The notes: generated by a model not told the origin, from the letters alone. A DNA stretch of 64,000 bases from Massilia polaris (GCF_012927275.1 NZ_JABBGG010000001.1:310001-374000), one strand, 5' to 3'. Positions 46,356 through 57,704 are shown, counted from the stretch's first letter. Made by a program: numbers and translations.

Positions 46356-47126
46356 ATGACCCTGCAGCGTACCGATTTCCGTGGGGCAGATGGTCAGCTC
46401 CTGGCCGCCCGCCTTGACCGTCCCAAAGGCGCGATCCGCGCATACGCGCTCTTTGCGCATTGCTTTACTTGTGGCAAAGACGTCTTCGCGGCAAGCCGTA
46501 TTGCCCAGTCCCTCACAGAACATGGGCTTGCAGTCCTGCGGTTCGACTTTACTGGCCTTGGCGCCAGCGAAGGCGAATTTGCAAATACAAATTTCTCGTC
46601 CAATGTCGCCGACCTCGTCGCCGCGGCGAACTACCTGCGCCAGCACCATGATGCGCCCGCCGTGCTCATCGGCCACAGCCTGGGCGGCGCCGCAGTCTTG
46701 GCCGCGGCTGAACACGTTCCCGAAGCACGAGCCGTGGTGACGATTGCCGCCCCCAGCGATCCGTCGCATGTAGTCGGACTGTTCCGCGACCACTTGGCCC
46801 AGATCGAAGCGGTCGGCGAGGCGGAAGTGCAGTTGGCCGGCCGCCCCTTCCGGATCAAGCGTCAATTCTTGCTGGACGCGGCGGAGAATCAACTCGGCAG
46901 CAAAGTAGCCCGGTTGCGCAAGGCACTGCTGGTGATGCATTCACCGCTCGACGCTACTGTCAACATTGCGAACGCGTTAGAAATTTTCACTTGGGCCAAG
47001 CATCCGAAAAGCTTCGTGTCGCTCGACAGCGCGGACCATCTGCTGAGCCACAAAAGCGATGCTGTTTACATCGCCAACGTCATTGCCGCCTGGAGCGAGC
47101 GCTATCTACCGCAAACTCCCCGATAA
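46356..47126 (+). CDS. Cytoplasmic alpha/beta hydrolase (BAAT/OsmC-fusion-type hydrolase domain)
   Basis: 256 residues, ATG with AGGAGG 5 bases upstream. Fold markers: [40 protein letters not shown], nucleophile Ser in IGHSLGGAA, acid Asp in HSPLDATVN and the His in LDSADHLLS. This is the hydrolase half of proteins that in many proteobacteria are fused to an OsmC domain; here it ends after RYLPQTPR with no OsmC part. A 183-base copy of its 3' end exists at 57705-57887, with a few substitutions. Confidence 0.85.
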   Translation: MTLQRTDFRGADGQLLAARLDRPKGAIRAYALFAHCFTCGKDVFAASRIAQSLTEHGLAVLRFDFTGLGASEGEFANTNFSSNVADLVAAANYLRQHHDAPAVLIGHSLGGAAVLAAAEHVPEARAVVTIAAPSDPSHVVGLFRDHLAQIEAVGEAEVQLAGRPFRIKRQFLLDAAENQLGSKVARLRKALLVMHSPLDATVNIANALEIFTWAKHPKSFVSLDSADHLLSHKSDAVYIANVIAAWSERYLPQTPR

Positions 47127-47322
47127 CCGTTGCGTACCACGCAGCGCACCTATAGCGCCGCCCAAACCTCCCGATGTCCTTCATCCGGCATATGGAGAAG
47201 ATTGCGCCGAACGGGCGGCGATTCCGCCATTTCAGCGGCGCGCCGTCGGTATCGACACCGGAATAGACTTGCCCTTGCCCGACGATGCACGCCGGGTCCG
47301 ATAGTCACTCAAGGGAGCCAGA

Positions 47323-47625
47323 ATGAAAAAAATCTCTGTGTTGTTCGCCGCGTTGCTTGGTATCAGTGGCGTCGCCGTCGCCGATCACCATATGAAGGGC
47401 GAAAAAAAGATGGACATGAAAATGGTCGATGCCAACGGCGACGGCATGATCTCGAAAGACGAGTTCATGAAGCACCATGAAATGATGTACGAAAAGATGA
47501 AGAAAAATAAAGCCGGGATGGTCGACATGAAGGATATGGAAATGATGCATCACGGCATGGCGAAGATGCACATGGATAAAGCCAAGGACACGCATGGCGC
47601 CATGAAGGATGGCACGACAAAATAA
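47323..47625 (+). CDS. Met/His-rich exported EF-hand-like protein
   Basis: 100 residues; signal peptide about 1-20 (LLGISGVAVADH). The mature 80 residues contain about one fifth Met and many His and Lys. One EF-hand loop is visible in VDANGDGMISKDEFMKHHE, followed by HEMMYEKMKKNKAGMVDMKD and MEMMHHGMAKMHMDK. Methionine-rich periplasmic proteins of this type bind Cu(I)/Ag(I); the position 700 bases before a Cus pump supports a metal-sponge role. AAGGGAG is upstream of the ATG. Confidence 0.75.
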   Translation: MKKISVLFAALLGISGVAVADHHMKGEKKMDMKMVDANGDGMISKDEFMKHHEMMYEKMKKNKAGMVDMKDMEMMHHGMAKMHMDKAKDTHGAMKDGTTK

Positions 47626-47846
47626 GTCGCCCTGAAGCGGCATGCTCCTGCCAGCCGCGGCGCAAGGCAGCTTGTAACATCGTTGGGGATCATGAAACTT
47701 TCCCGCGCAGCCAGGTTATTTGCCGCCAGCATTGCATCGCACCAAGCTGAACCACAAGGCCGGAAAAGGACGCATTTCCCTTTCCAGGCCGTTTTGCAGC
47801 ACACTGTTGACAGGATCTGTTTGCCCTTGTAGTATCGTCGCTGACT

Positions 47847-48245
47847 ATGAAATTATCCCGTTCATCCCGCCTGGTCGCCGCGGTTATCGCTTTGTTCAGC
47901 ATCCTGTTCATGCAGCTTGCTGTAGCGTCGTACGCCTGCCCGTCGCTGAGCGCCGATCATGGCAGCCAGGCGATGGCTGCCATGCCGATGGAAGAGATGG
48001 CGGGATGCCACGACATGGATCCGGAGCAGCGCAGCCTGTGCCACGCGTATGGACAGGCCGGGAATCAGTCGCTCGACAAGCCGGCAGTCCCGCCGCTGCA
48101 GCCTTTCCTGGCGGTCGGCTTTGGCCTTTCGGTGACTGCGCCGGATGCCAATCATCTTCCTGCTTTCGCATTCCCGCGCAACACCTTCCTTACCCGCGCG
48201 ACGGCGCCTCCGCTTGCCATTCGCAACTGCTGCTTCCGCATTTAA
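47847..48245 (+). CDS. Small exported Cys/Met protein before cusC (putative metal-binding)
   Basis: 132 residues, membrane/signal segment at about 10-28, then a His/Met/Cys-containing stretch (DHGSQAMAAMPMEEMAGCHD, MDPEQRSLCHAYGQ) and a Pro-rich tail ending IRNCCFRI. No family recognized with certainty; the pattern resembles small copper-cluster proteins of the CopL type found before outer-membrane efflux genes. A truncated copy lacking the signal peptide is at 57888-58258. Confidence 0.6.
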   Translation: MKLSRSSRLVAAVIALFSILFMQLAVASYACPSLSADHGSQAMAAMPMEEMAGCHDMDPEQRSLCHAYGQAGNQSLDKPAVPPLQPFLAVGFGLSVTAPDANHLPAFAFPRNTFLTRATAPPLAIRNCCFRI

Positions 48246-48320
48246 TCCTCCCGCTTGCTTTGCTTTCATTTCGCTGCGCGTCTGCGCTGGCGACGTTGTC
48301 CATTGCATTCTGGAGGTATC

Positions 48321-49664
48321 ATGTCATCCCGGTTTTTCACAGCGGCCAGCCGGCCGCAAATGCCAGCTATTGGCTGGCGCGCGGCGGTCGTGGCGGCCGC
48401 TTTGTTCGGCGCGCTGGTCAGCGCCGCTTATGCAGCTGACGCTCCGTTAACGCTTGACGAGGCAATTCGGCTCGCCGTCGAGCGTTCGCGCCTGCTGTCC
48501 GCCAAGGATTCGGCAGCCGAGGCATCGAGGGAAATGGCGGTCGCCGCAGGCCGGCTGCCGGATCCAGTGCTGAAGATTGGTCTCGACAACCTGCCGATCA
48601 ACGGGCCGGATCAGTTCAGTACGACGCGCGACTTCATGACCCAGCGACGCATTGGCTTCACGCAGGACCTGACCCGCGCCGACAAGCGGCACCTGCGCAC
48701 CGAACGTTACGAGCGTGAGGCGGAAAAGTCCGTCGCCGAAAAAGCCGCGGCGTCGGCCGCAATCCAGCGCGATACCGCCATGGCCTGGCTGGCCCTGTCC
48801 TATGCCGAGTCGATGGCTACTGCGGTCAGCGAACAGACGGCACAGGCGAAGCTGGAAGTGCAGGCGGCGGAGGCTGCCTACCGCGCGGGACGCGGCACCC
48901 AGGCGGATCTCCTCAATGCCCGCAGTGCGCTGGTGACGTTCGACGATCGGGCGAGCGAAATCCGCAGCCGCATTACCGACGCCACCATCAAGCTGGCGCG
49001 CCGCGTCGGCGACGCAGCTCAACGACCGCTCGCCGACAGGCCTGCAACCACTGCCATTCCGCTTGACCCGGCGACGCTCGAGATCCAGCTCGCAAAACAC
49101 CCGGATATTGCCGTACTCAACAAGCAGGAAGAAATCGGCGCGACCGAGGCGAAGCTGGCGCGCGCCGACAAGAAAGCGGATTGGAGCGTCGAAGTGGCGT
49201 TCCAGCAGCGCGGTCCGGCATATTCGAACATGGTGTCGCTCGGCGTCTCGGTCCCCCTGCACTGGAATCAGAAGAACCTGCAAGACCGCGAGGTGGCATC
49301 AAAGCTCGCGCTGGTCGAACAGGCAAAAGCCGAGCGCGACGACGCGTTACTCGAGCGGGTAGCCGAAGTACGGGCATTGATCAACGAATGGCATACCAGC
49401 CGCGAGCGGCGCATCCGCTACGAGGGCGATCTCGTGCCGCTGGCGCAGTCCCGGGCAGCCGCGCTGTTGGCGGCGTACCGCGGCGGCAAAGCGGCGCTCG
49501 CCGACGTGCTCGCAGCGCGCAACGCTGAGCTGACGGTGCGTCTCGAGGCATTACAGCTGGAGGCGCAGGGCGCTCAACTATGGGCCCAGCTCAATTACGT
49601 ATTTCCGCAGGAAGGCGGGCCGGCACCCCATTCCGACGCGCGCGTGAACAAGGATTCAAAATGA
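48321..49664 (+). CDS. Outer-membrane efflux protein CusC/CzcC-like
   Basis: 447 residues from the ATG at 48321 with TGGAGG 6 bases upstream; earlier in-frame ATG at 48255 has no homology. Signal peptide to about residue 37 (VSAAYAAD). TolC-fold protein with two OEP repeats (LTLDEAIRLAVERSRLLSAK at the start; coiled-coil AAEAAYRAGRGTQADLLNAR and LLAAYRGGKAALADVLAARN in each half). Provides the outer-membrane duct of the tripartite copper/silver pump. The stop overlaps the adaptor start in ATGA. Confidence 0.9.
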   Translation: MSSRFFTAASRPQMPAIGWRAAVVAAALFGALVSAAYAADAPLTLDEAIRLAVERSRLLSAKDSAAEASREMAVAAGRLPDPVLKIGLDNLPINGPDQFSTTRDFMTQRRIGFTQDLTRADKRHLRTERYEREAEKSVAEKAAASAAIQRDTAMAWLALSYAESMATAVSEQTAQAKLEVQAAEAAYRAGRGTQADLLNARSALVTFDDRASEIRSRITDATIKLARRVGDAAQRPLADRPATTAIPLDPATLEIQLAKHPDIAVLNKQEEIGATEAKLARADKKADWSVEVAFQQRGPAYSNMVSLGVSVPLHWNQKNLQDREVASKLALVEQAKAERDDALLERVAEVRALINEWHTSRERRIRYEGDLVPLAQSRAAALLAAYRGGKAALADVLAARNAELTVRLEALQLEAQGAQLWAQLNYVFPQEGGPAPHSDARVNKDSK

Positions 49665-51193
49665 AAAACAAGATAGTCATCGGTGTCTTGGTGGCCGCCG
49701 TCGCGGTCGGCGGTGCGGGGTACGGTTTGTACGCGCTCGGAAAGAAACAGGGAATGGCGGCCCGGTCGGGGACGGCAGCGCCGGCGGCGGCGCAAGCGGA
49801 ACGCGCCGTTGACCCTGCAAGTGGCAGGAAGGTTTTGCATTGGCACGACCCGATGGTACCCGGCCAGAAGTTTGACAAGCCGGGCAAGTCGCCATTCATG
49901 GACATGCAGCTGGTGCCCGTGTATGCCGCTGAAAGCGCCGATGAAGGCGGCGTGTCCATCAGTCCGCGGGTACAGCAGAACCTCGGGATCCGCACCGCCG
50001 AGGTCACCCGCGGTTCGCTGTCGCGCGCGATCGAGGCGGTCGGAAGCATCGCCTACAACGAGCGCGATGTCGCGCTCGTCCAGGCGCGCAGCAATGGCTA
50101 CGTCGAGCGGCTGTTCGTACGCGCGCCGCTCGATCCGGTAAAAAAGGGCCAGCCGCTGGCCGAGCTGTATATGCCGGACTGGGTCGCAGCGCAGGAAGAA
50201 TTTCTTGCCGTCAAGCGGATGCGTGGCGTCGGGACGGAATCCCTGGCCGATGCCGCGCGTCAACGGATGCGCCTTGCCGGCATGAGCGATTCGCAGATCC
50301 GCCTGATTGATTCGACTGGCAAAGTACATCCGCGGCTGACGGTGCACGCCCCTATCAGCGGGATCATCGCTGAACTGAGCGTGCGCGAAGGGATGACCGT
50401 GATGTCGGGAGCGCCAATGTTCCGCATTAACGGCCTCGACACCGTCTGGGTGAACGCCGAGGTGCCGGAAGCAGTCGCCGCGCAGGTAAGCCCAGGTGCT
50501 GCCGTCGAAGCGCGCGCGGCCGCATTGCCGGGTACTGTACTGAAGGGCAGGGTCAGTGCGATTCTTCCCGAGGTTGAGGCGGCCACGCGCACCCTGAAAG
50601 CGCGCGTGGAGCTGGTCAACCCAGGCCACCGTCTCGTGCCGGGCATGTTTGCTACCGTGCAGTTCTCGCCCGCCGCACCTTCCGAGGTGTTAATCGTTTC
50701 GAGCGAAGCGGTGATCCGGACCGGAACGCGCAGCGTCGTGATGGTGGCGCAGGAAGGTGGCAAGTTCACGCCGGTCGACGTCGAAACTGGGGCGGAAAGT
50801 GATGGCCAGACCGAGATTCGCAAGGGATTGGAAATGGGGCAGAAGGTTGTCATATCGGGGCAGTTCCTGATCGACTCCGAAGCCAGCCTGCGCGGAACGG
50901 CGACCCGGATGAGCGACATGCCCAAGGCGGAAACGCCGCAGCAAACCGGGGGCGCGGTCCACCGCGGCGAAGGAAAAATCGAAAGCATCGACGCCGACGA
51001 GGTCACCTTGTCCCACGGGCCGATATCGAGCATGCAATGGTCAGCGATGACGATGGGGTTCCAGCTACCTGACGGTGGCGTCGCCAAGGGCCTGAAAGTG
51101 GGCGATACGGTGAGTTTCGAATTCAAGCCAACGAAGGACGGGGCGTTCAAGCTCACCGCGATCACGCCAAAAAGCGCAGGCGGTAAGAAATGA
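49661..51193 (+). CDS. cusB: CusB-type RND periplasmic adaptor with fused CusF domain
   Basis: 510 residues. N-terminal signal/anchor (about 5-28), then a heavy-metal-binding domain [26 protein letters not shown] (residues about 62-88), the barrel-hairpin core ([40 protein letters not shown]) and, at about 430-500, a CusF-like OB domain with [20 protein letters not shown] and [13 protein letters not shown], carrying the His, Trp and Met-x-Met copper ligands. The metallochaperone is thus built into the adaptor. Coupled to both neighbours by ATGA overlaps. Confidence 0.92.
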   Translation: MKNKIVIGVLVAAVAVGGAGYGLYALGKKQGMAARSGTAAPAAAQAERAVDPASGRKVLHWHDPMVPGQKFDKPGKSPFMDMQLVPVYAAESADEGGVSISPRVQQNLGIRTAEVTRGSLSRAIEAVGSIAYNERDVALVQARSNGYVERLFVRAPLDPVKKGQPLAELYMPDWVAAQEEFLAVKRMRGVGTESLADAARQRMRLAGMSDSQIRLIDSTGKVHPRLTVHAPISGIIAELSVREGMTVMSGAPMFRINGLDTVWVNAEVPEAVAAQVSPGAAVEARAAALPGTVLKGRVSAILPEVEAATRTLKARVELVNPGHRLVPGMFATVQFSPAAPSEVLIVSSEAVIRTGTRSVVMVAQEGGKFTPVDVETGAESDGQTEIRKGLEMGQKVVISGQFLIDSEASLRGTATRMSDMPKAETPQQTGGAVHRGEGKIESIDADEVTLSHGPISSMQWSAMTMGFQLPDGGVAKGLKVGDTVSFEFKPTKDGAFKLTAITPKSAGGKK

Positions 51194-54100
51194 TCGCCAA
51201 GCTGATTCGCTGGTCCATCTCGAACCGCTTCCTGGTATTGCTGGCAACGGTGATGGTCACGGCATGGGGAATCTGGTCGCTGCAGCGGGCGCCGCTCGAT
51301 GCGCTCCCTGACCTGTCAGACGTCCAGGTAATCATCCGCACCGCCTACCCGGGACAGGCGCCGCAGATCGTCGAAAACCAGGTTACCTACCCGCTGACGA
51401 CCACGATGCTGTCGGTGCCGGGCGCGAAAGCCGTACGAGGCTATTCCTTCTTCGGCGACTCCTTCGTGTACATCCTGTTCGAGGATGGCACCGACCCGTA
51501 CTGGGCGCGCTCGCGTGTGCTGGAGTACCTGAACCAGGTGCAGTCGCGCCTGCCACCGCAGGCGAAGACCGCGCTCGGCCCGGATGCCAGCGGGGTAGGG
51601 TGGGTGTATGAATATGCGCTGGTAGACCGCAGCGGCAAGATGGACCTGTCGCAGCTGCGCGCGCTGCAGGACTGGTTCCTCAAGTACGAGCTGAAAACGG
51701 TGCCGAACGTCGCAGAAGTCGCGAGCGTCGGCGGCATGGTGCGCCAGTACCAGATCGTGCTCGATCCTGCCAAAATGCGGGCGTACAACATCGCCCACGG
51801 TGTCGTGGTCGACGCGGTGCAGAAGGCGAACCAGGAAAGCGGCGGCTCGGTGCTCGAACTGGGCGAGGCGGAATACATGGTGCGCGCCAGCGGTTACCTG
51901 CAGTCGCTCGACGACTTTGCGAAGATCCCGTTGATGACCACGGAAGCCGGCGTTTCCGTGCGCCTTGCGGACGTCGCGCGGATTCAGCTGGGCCCGGAAA
52001 TGCGGCGCGGCATCGCTGAACTGAATGGCGAAGGCGAGGTGGCCGGCGGGGTGATTGTCATGCGGTCAGGGAAGAATGCATTGGAGACGATCAATGCGGT
52101 CAAGGCGAAGCTGGAATCGCTCCGCGCCAGCCTGCCGGCAGGCGTCGAAATTGTCCCCACCTATGACCGTTCGGGCCTGATCAAGGGGGCGATCAGCAAT
52201 CTCCAGGAAAAACTGATCGAGGAATTTATCGTGGTCGCGATTGTCTGCGCGATCTTCCTGTTCCATCTGCGTTCCGCGCTGGTCGCCATCGTGACTTTAC
52301 CGATCGGCATCCTGATCTCGTTCATTGTCATGCACTACCAGGGCGTCAATGCCAACATCATGTCGCTGGGCGGGATCGCCATCGCCGTCGGCGCGATGGT
52401 GGATGCAGCGGTGGTGATGATCGAAAACGCGCACAAGCACATCGAGGCATGGAACCATGAGCATCCAGGCCGCAAGCTGGAGGGGAAGGAGCATTGGCGC
52501 GTGATCGGTGACGCCGCGGCGGAGGTGGGGCCGGCGTTGTTCTTCTCGCTGTTGATCATCGTCCTGTCGTTTATCCCGGTTTTCACCCTGGAGGCCCAGG
52601 AGGGGAGGCTGTTCTCTCCGCTGGCGTTCACCAAGACCTATGCGATGGCTGCAGCGGCTGGCCTGGCGGTGACCCTGATTCCTGTGCTGATGGGCTATCT
52701 GATCCGGGGACGCATTCCGGACGAGCAGAAAAATCCGCTCAACCGGGTGCTGATTGCGGTGTACCGTCCCTTGCTCGAACGGGTACTGCTGTTTCCCAAG
52801 GCGACGCTGCTGGTGGCCGGCCTGATCGCCGTGGTTACGGTGTGGCCGATGACCAGGCTCGGGGGCGAGTTCATGCCGCCGCTTGACGAAGGCGATCTGC
52901 TGTACATGCCGTCCGCGCTGCCTGGACTGTCGGCCGGCAAGGTGGCGCAACTGCTACAGCAGACCGACCGGCTGATCAAGACTGTGCCGGAAGTGCACAG
53001 TGTGTTTGGCAAGGCCGGGCGCGCCGAAACAGCGACCGATCCGGCGCCGCTCGAGATGTTCGAAACCACCATCCAGTTCAAGCCGCGCGACCAGTGGCGG
53101 GCGGGCATGACGACCGATAGGCTGGTGGCCGAACTCGATCGGATCGTGAAGGTGCCGGGCCTTTCAAATATCTGGGTGCCGCCGATCCGCAACCGCATCG
53201 ACATGCTCGCCACCGGGATCAAGAGTCCGGTTGGCGTCAAGGTTGCCGGCACCGACCTCAAGGAAATCGACCGCGTCGCCGGCACGATCGAGCGGATCGT
53301 CAAACGTGTACCCGGGGTGTCGTCGGCTCTCGCGGAACGGCTTACTGGTGGGCGCTACATCGACCTCGACATCAACCGGGATATGGCGGCGCGCTACGGC
53401 CTGAACATCGCCGACGTGCACGGCATCGTATCGTCCGCGATAGGTGGCGACAATATCGGTGAGACCATCGAAGGCCTGCAGCGATTCCCAATCAATGTGC
53501 GCTACCCGCGTGAATACCGCGACTCGATCGAGAAGCTGCGCCAGCTACCCGTGCTCACGCCGCGGGGCGCACAGATTCGCCTGGGCGATGTCGCGACCAT
53601 CCGCATCAACGATGGTCCGCCAATGCTCCGTAGCGAAAACGCGCGCCTGTCCGGATGGGTGTATGTCGACATCCGCGGCCGCGACATGGGGTCGGTGGTG
53701 CGCGACATGCAGCAAGCGGTGGCCAGGGAGTTGAAGCTGCCCGCAGGGTACTCCGTGTCGTGGTCGGGCCAGTTCGAATACCTGGAGCGGGCCAGCGCCA
53801 AGTTGAAGGTGGTGGTGCCCGCCACGCTGCTGATTATTTTCGTGCTGCTTTACCTGACGTTCAAACGCGTCGACGAAGCGGCGCTGATCATGGCCACGCT
53901 TCCCTTCGCGCTGGCCGGCGGCGTCTGGCTGCTGTGGGTGCTTGGGCATCACGTGTCCGTTGCGAGCGCGGTCGGATTCATTGCGCTGGCGGGCGTGGCG
54001 GCCGAGTTTGGCGTCATCATGCTGATCTACCTGAAGCACGCGTGGGAAGACCGGATACGAGACGGCAAACATACCGAAGCGGACCTGCTCGATGCGATAC

Positions 54101-54333
54101 GCGACGGCGCGGTGCTGCGCGTGCGGCCCAAGGCGATGACGGTGGCGGTCATCATCGGCGGCCTGATCCCGATTGTCGTCGCTTCCGGCACCGGTTCGGA
54201 AATCATGCAGCGCATCGCTGCGCCGATGGTGGGCGGGATGATCACCGCGCCGCTGTTATCGATGTTTGTGGTGCCGGCGGTGTACCTGTTGATGCGTCGG
54301 CGCGAAGTGAGGCAGGCGCTCGCTAAGCCGTGA
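51190..54333 (+). CDS. cusA: CusA-type heavy-metal RND efflux pump
   Basis: 1047 residues, 12 transmembrane helices with two large periplasmic loops. HME-RND features: [20 protein letters not shown] near the N-terminus, [18 protein letters not shown] in TM4 with the proton-relay Asp, and methionine-rich funnel positions. The subfamily with CusF-fused CusB is usually Cu(I)/Ag(I) specific. The 3' end 53877-54332 is duplicated at 58259-58714. No two-component regulator is present nearby. Confidence 0.95.
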   Translation: MIAKLIRWSISNRFLVLLATVMVTAWGIWSLQRAPLDALPDLSDVQVIIRTAYPGQAPQIVENQVTYPLTTTMLSVPGAKAVRGYSFFGDSFVYILFEDGTDPYWARSRVLEYLNQVQSRLPPQAKTALGPDASGVGWVYEYALVDRSGKMDLSQLRALQDWFLKYELKTVPNVAEVASVGGMVRQYQIVLDPAKMRAYNIAHGVVVDAVQKANQESGGSVLELGEAEYMVRASGYLQSLDDFAKIPLMTTEAGVSVRLADVARIQLGPEMRRGIAELNGEGEVAGGVIVMRSGKNALETINAVKAKLESLRASLPAGVEIVPTYDRSGLIKGAISNLQEKLIEEFIVVAIVCAIFLFHLRSALVAIVTLPIGILISFIVMHYQGVNANIMSLGGIAIAVGAMVDAAVVMIENAHKHIEAWNHEHPGRKLEGKEHWRVIGDAAAEVGPALFFSLLIIVLSFIPVFTLEAQEGRLFSPLAFTKTYAMAAAAGLAVTLIPVLMGYLIRGRIPDEQKNPLNRVLIAVYRPLLERVLLFPKATLLVAGLIAVVTVWPMTRLGGEFMPPLDEGDLLYMPSALPGLSAGKVAQLLQQTDRLIKTVPEVHSVFGKAGRAETATDPAPLEMFETTIQFKPRDQWRAGMTTDRLVAELDRIVKVPGLSNIWVPPIRNRIDMLATGIKSPVGVKVAGTDLKEIDRVAGTIERIVKRVPGVSSALAERLTGGRYIDLDINRDMAARYGLNIADVHGIVSSAIGGDNIGETIEGLQRFPINVRYPREYRDSIEKLRQLPVLTPRGAQIRLGDVATIRINDGPPMLRSENARLSGWVYVDIRGRDMGSVVRDMQQAVARELKLPAGYSVSWSGQFEYLERASAKLKVVVPATLLIIFVLLYLTFKRVDEAALIMATLPFALAGGVWLLWVLGHHVSVASAVGFIALAGVAAEFGVIMLIYLKHAWEDRIRDGKHTEADLLDAIRDGAVLRVRPKAMTVAVIIGGLIPIVVASGTGSEIMQRIAAPMVGGMITAPLLSMFVVPAVYLLMRRREVRQALAKP

Positions 54334-54406
54334 ATGGGACGGTCGCTGGCGTGTTTCAGGCGTGCAGGGTGGCAGGCATTTTTTGATATTGCTCGTGGAG
54401 GGAAAT

Positions 54407-54535
54407 ATGGAATTCAACACATTCAAATGGGCCGCGCTCGGCGGGACGCTTGCAGGCCTGCACCGCCAGGTCAGGCTTTGTGGGTGTGTGCCGAATGCAC
54501 GTGGGGGCGTGCGCGACATTCGATGGATTCGATGA
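54407..54535 (+). CDS. Possible small ORF after cusA
   Basis: 42 codons from an ATG with a strong GTGGAGGG site 6 bases upstream: MEFNTFKWAALGGTLAGLHR, then a Cys/Arg-rich tail. The hydrophobic start looks like a real small membrane protein, the tail does not, so this may be a truncated gene. The rest of the 315-base gap between cusA and yceI shows nothing else. Confidence 0.3.
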   Translation: MEFNTFKWAALGGTLAGLHRQVRLCGCVPNARGGVRDIRWIR

Positions 54536-54648
54536 AAGCCCAGCAAATTTTCCGTTTTGTAACAATGCGCCCAAGACCGGATACTGCTGGGCTTGCCTTC
54601 TGGTAGTAATGAGCCGAAGGCGGTTCCGCACACCTTAAAGGATATGAT

Positions 54649-55215
54649 ATGAAGAAATTTGCGCTTTTCTGTCTCACAGCCGGTTTGTCGCTGACCGCGG
54701 TCGCAGCGCCTGAGACCTATGTGATCGACGGCTCCCACACCTACCCGCGGTTCGAGTACAGCCACTTCGGCTATTCGAATCAGGTAAGCCGCTTCGACAA
54801 GACCAGCGGCACGATTGTCATCGACCGCGCGGCCAAGATCGGTTCGGTCAACGTCACCATCGACACGACCAGCGTGAATACTGGCTTCCCGGTGTTCAAC
54901 GACCACCTGCAGGGGGAGGATTTTTTCGATACGAAAAAATTCCCGACGATCACCTTCAAATCCAGCAAGCTGAATTTCGCGGGCGATAAGCCGAGCTCGG
55001 TAGACGGCGACCTCACCATCAAGGGAGTTACCAAGCCGGTCCGCCTCGACATCACGTCGTTCCACTGCATGCCGCATCCCATGTTGAAGAAAGACGCCTG
55101 CGGCGCGAATGCCATTACCAAGATCAAGCGCACTGATTTCAACAATGGCAAGTATGCCCCGTATGTCGGTGATGAAGTTACGCTGACGATCGCGGTGGAA
55201 GCGATCAAACAGTAA
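54649..55215 (+). CDS. YceI-family periplasmic lipocalin-like protein
   Basis: 188 residues, signal peptide about 1-19 (LSLTAVAAP). YceI beta-barrel motifs: YVIDGSHTYPRFEYSHFGYS, NDHLQGEDFFDTKKFPTITF, and KGVTKPVRLDITSFHC; the family binds polyisoprenoids or amides and is often induced by stress or alkaline pH. Two Cys residues (FHC and DAC) late in the sequence could form a disulfide. AAAGGA lies 8 bases before the ATG. It is placed in the 3.4 kb stretch between the copper cluster and its decayed copy. Confidence 0.9.
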   Translation: MKKFALFCLTAGLSLTAVAAPETYVIDGSHTYPRFEYSHFGYSNQVSRFDKTSGTIVIDRAAKIGSVNVTIDTTSVNTGFPVFNDHLQGEDFFDTKKFPTITFKSSKLNFAGDKPSSVDGDLTIKGVTKPVRLDITSFHCMPHPMLKKDACGANAITKIKRTDFNNGKYAPYVGDEVTLTIAVEAIKQ

Positions 55216-55452
55216 CGCTGCCGCTGCATCGCAGCTTGCCGGGTTGCGGTGCGCAGCATGAACGGCCCCGCGCCTGCGCCGCTGTCTCTAGCCTTTCCCG
55301 ACGCTCGATTAAATCGATCGTCACGTCGGCAATCAAGCGCTTTCTGCGACGGTTTAACCGGTGCATACTTGCATCACGGGTCGCCCCAAGCTCGCGGGTG
55401 GCGAATTTTTCACTTCGACTACTGTGCTGCGCGAGCGGCGTTTGGGAAAATT

Positions 55453-57216
55453 ATGAAAAAGTCTTCGTACATTCTTCTGGCGGGTCTGACAGTGGCGGGG
55501 CTGGCCCATGCGCAGGCAGATTTGATTCTGACGAACGGCAAAATCGCGACCATGGTCAAAGAAGGCGAATTTGTCGAGGCAGTCGCCATCAAGGACGGGA
55601 AGATCGCAGCGGCCGGCACCAACGCTGCTGTGCTCAAGCTCAAGCGCGCCGACACCACGGTAATCGACGCTCAGGGCCGCACGGTGATTCCCGGCCTGAA
55701 CGACTCCCACACCCACGTGATCCGCGCCGGGCTGAATTACAACATGGAACTGCGCTGGGACGGGGTGACGTCACTCAAACGGGCGATGGAAATGCTGAAG
55801 GAGCAGGCCGCGCGTACTCCCGAGGGGGAATGGGTGAAAGTGGTGGGCGGCTGGAGCGCACATCAGTTCGAAGAGAAGCGGATGCCGACCCTCGCTGAAA
55901 TCAATGCTGCCGTCCCCGATAGGCCGGTGTTCATCCTTTACCTGTACGGGCTCGGCTACCTCAACAAGAAGGGGATCGAGGCGCTCGGCTACAGCAAAGA
56001 GACCAAATACAAGGATGGCGTTGTCGAGCTCGACGGCCAAGGCAAACCGACCGGACTGCTGGTGGCCAAACCAAATGCGATGGTGTTGTATTCGACGCTG
56101 GGGAAAACAAACAAACTCGGACGCGCCGAGCAGGTGAATTCCACGCTCCATTTCTACAACGAGCTCAATCGCTTGGGCCTGACCAGCGCAATCGACGCGG
56201 GAGGCGGGGGGCAGGCCTATCCCGACGACTACGGGGTGACCATCGAACTCGCACGCGCGGGAAAGATCACGGTCCGCACCTCGTATTTCTTGTTTGCGCA
56301 AAAGCCCGGCACCGAGCTGGCAGACTTTCAGCGCTGGATGACGCTGACCAAGCCCAACAAGAATGACCATATGGTGTATCCGAATGGCTTCAGCGCGGAG
56401 GGTGCGGGAGAAAACCTGGTGGCGAGCGCCGGCGATTTCGAAAACTTCCTTGAGCCGCGCCCTGATCTGCCGGAGCACATGGAGGGCGAGCTGGAACCTG
56501 TGATCAGATTGCTCGTCAAGAACCGCTGGCCGTTCCGCCTGCACGCTACCTATGCGGAAAGCATCGACCGGGACCTGGCAGTTATCGAGCGGGTCAATCA
56601 GGAGACGCCGCTCAACGGCTTGCGCTGGATTATCGACCACGCAGAGACGATCTCCGATGACCAGCTTAAACGTATCAAGAGAATGGGAGGGGGCGTGGCT
56701 GTTCAGAACCGCATGTATTTCCAGGGCGAGTCTTACTGGCAGCGCTACGGCGCCCAGACGCGCCAGATGCCGCCCATCCGCAAGATGCTCGAGATGGGCG
56801 TTCCGGTAGGCCTGGGTACGGACGGTACGCGAGTGAGCAGCTATGCGCCGTGGCCCGCGCTTTACTGGGCAGTGACTGGCAAGACCGCTGGGGGAATGAA
56901 AATGTGGCAGGACCGTGACGTGCTGAGCCGGTTCGAAGCGCTACGCCTGATGACGACCGGCAGTGCATGGATGAGCGGAGAAGAGCAGCTGAAAGGAACG
57001 CTCAGGAAGGGCCAGTACGCCGACCTGGTTGTCCTGCCAGACGATTATTTTTCTATACCGGCAGAGAAAATCAAAACGCTTGAGAGCGTCCTGACCATCG
57101 TCAATGGCCAGGTGGTTTATGGCGCCGGCCCGTTTAAGCCGCTGGCGCCCCAGCTGCCGCCGGTTTCGCCAGCGTGGAGCCCGGTCAACGCGTATGGCGG
57201 CTACCAGAACAAGTAG
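55453..57216 (+). CDS. YtcJ-like exported amidohydrolase
   Basis: 587 residues from the ATG at 55453; the open frame begins at 55249 but the 68 extra residues are not homologous. Signal peptide about 1-20 (VAGLAHAQ). Amidohydrolase 3 family: DSHTHVIRAGLNYNME with the HxH metal pair, RLHATYAES, IDHAE and GLGTDGTR supplying the other metal ligands and Asp. Substrates of YtcJ-type enzymes are mostly unknown N-acyl compounds or hydantoin-like rings. Stands alone after a 237-base gap. Confidence 0.88.
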   Translation: MKKSSYILLAGLTVAGLAHAQADLILTNGKIATMVKEGEFVEAVAIKDGKIAAAGTNAAVLKLKRADTTVIDAQGRTVIPGLNDSHTHVIRAGLNYNMELRWDGVTSLKRAMEMLKEQAARTPEGEWVKVVGGWSAHQFEEKRMPTLAEINAAVPDRPVFILYLYGLGYLNKKGIEALGYSKETKYKDGVVELDGQGKPTGLLVAKPNAMVLYSTLGKTNKLGRAEQVNSTLHFYNELNRLGLTSAIDAGGGGQAYPDDYGVTIELARAGKITVRTSYFLFAQKPGTELADFQRWMTLTKPNKNDHMVYPNGFSAEGAGENLVASAGDFENFLEPRPDLPEHMEGELEPVIRLLVKNRWPFRLHATYAESIDRDLAVIERVNQETPLNGLRWIIDHAETISDDQLKRIKRMGGGVAVQNRMYFQGESYWQRYGAQTRQMPPIRKMLEMGVPVGLGTDGTRVSSYAPWPALYWAVTGKTAGGMKMWQDRDVLSRFEALRLMTTGSAWMSGEEQLKGTLRKGQYADLVVLPDDYFSIPAEKIKTLESVLTIVNGQVVYGAGPFKPLAPQLPPVSPAWSPVNAYGGYQNK

Positions 57217-57704
57217 CGCGTTGGCTGCGCGGGGCGAATGTAAGGCAGCATTCTGGCCCATAGCCCTTCATCACTGCGCGGCCGCAGCCGACCCAGACGA
57301 ACATCAAAGCTGAGCGGCACAATTAGTTTTCGGGTCGGCTGCTAGCGGTCGTCGGAGCAGCAAGGGCACTTGTGGTCGATTTAAACCGCAAGGGAATCGG
57401 ACCGAAACGTAGGCAAAAAAAATCCCGCAGTTTCCGGCGGGATAAATTCCAATTCTTTTCTGAGGAGATTTGGAGGAGACAAGCTGATTGTGCTGCACTA
57501 CAGCATTAGGGTCCAATTCTTTTTCTGAATACCGCATATATCCATAATGAATGCCGCAGCTACGGCGAAAAGGCGCTCACAGACCGCATCTCGCTCTCTG
57601 TAGCGGACCACTCGGGCATTTTGTGGACGACAAATGCGATGCGTGGTGGGCGAGCGCAAGCTTTAATTTGCGCGGGCACGCGAGGTGCAAAGTGAGGTTC
57701 TCGC
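57217..57704. other. Intergenic region with a hairpin
   Basis: 488 bases with no convincing gene. ATCCCGC (57422-57428) and GCGGGAT (57437-57443) form a 7-bp stem preceded by an eight-base A run, which would be a terminator for minus-strand transcription or a weak one for the amidohydrolase. The right end joins the duplicated copper-cluster segment at 57705. Confidence 0.4.
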
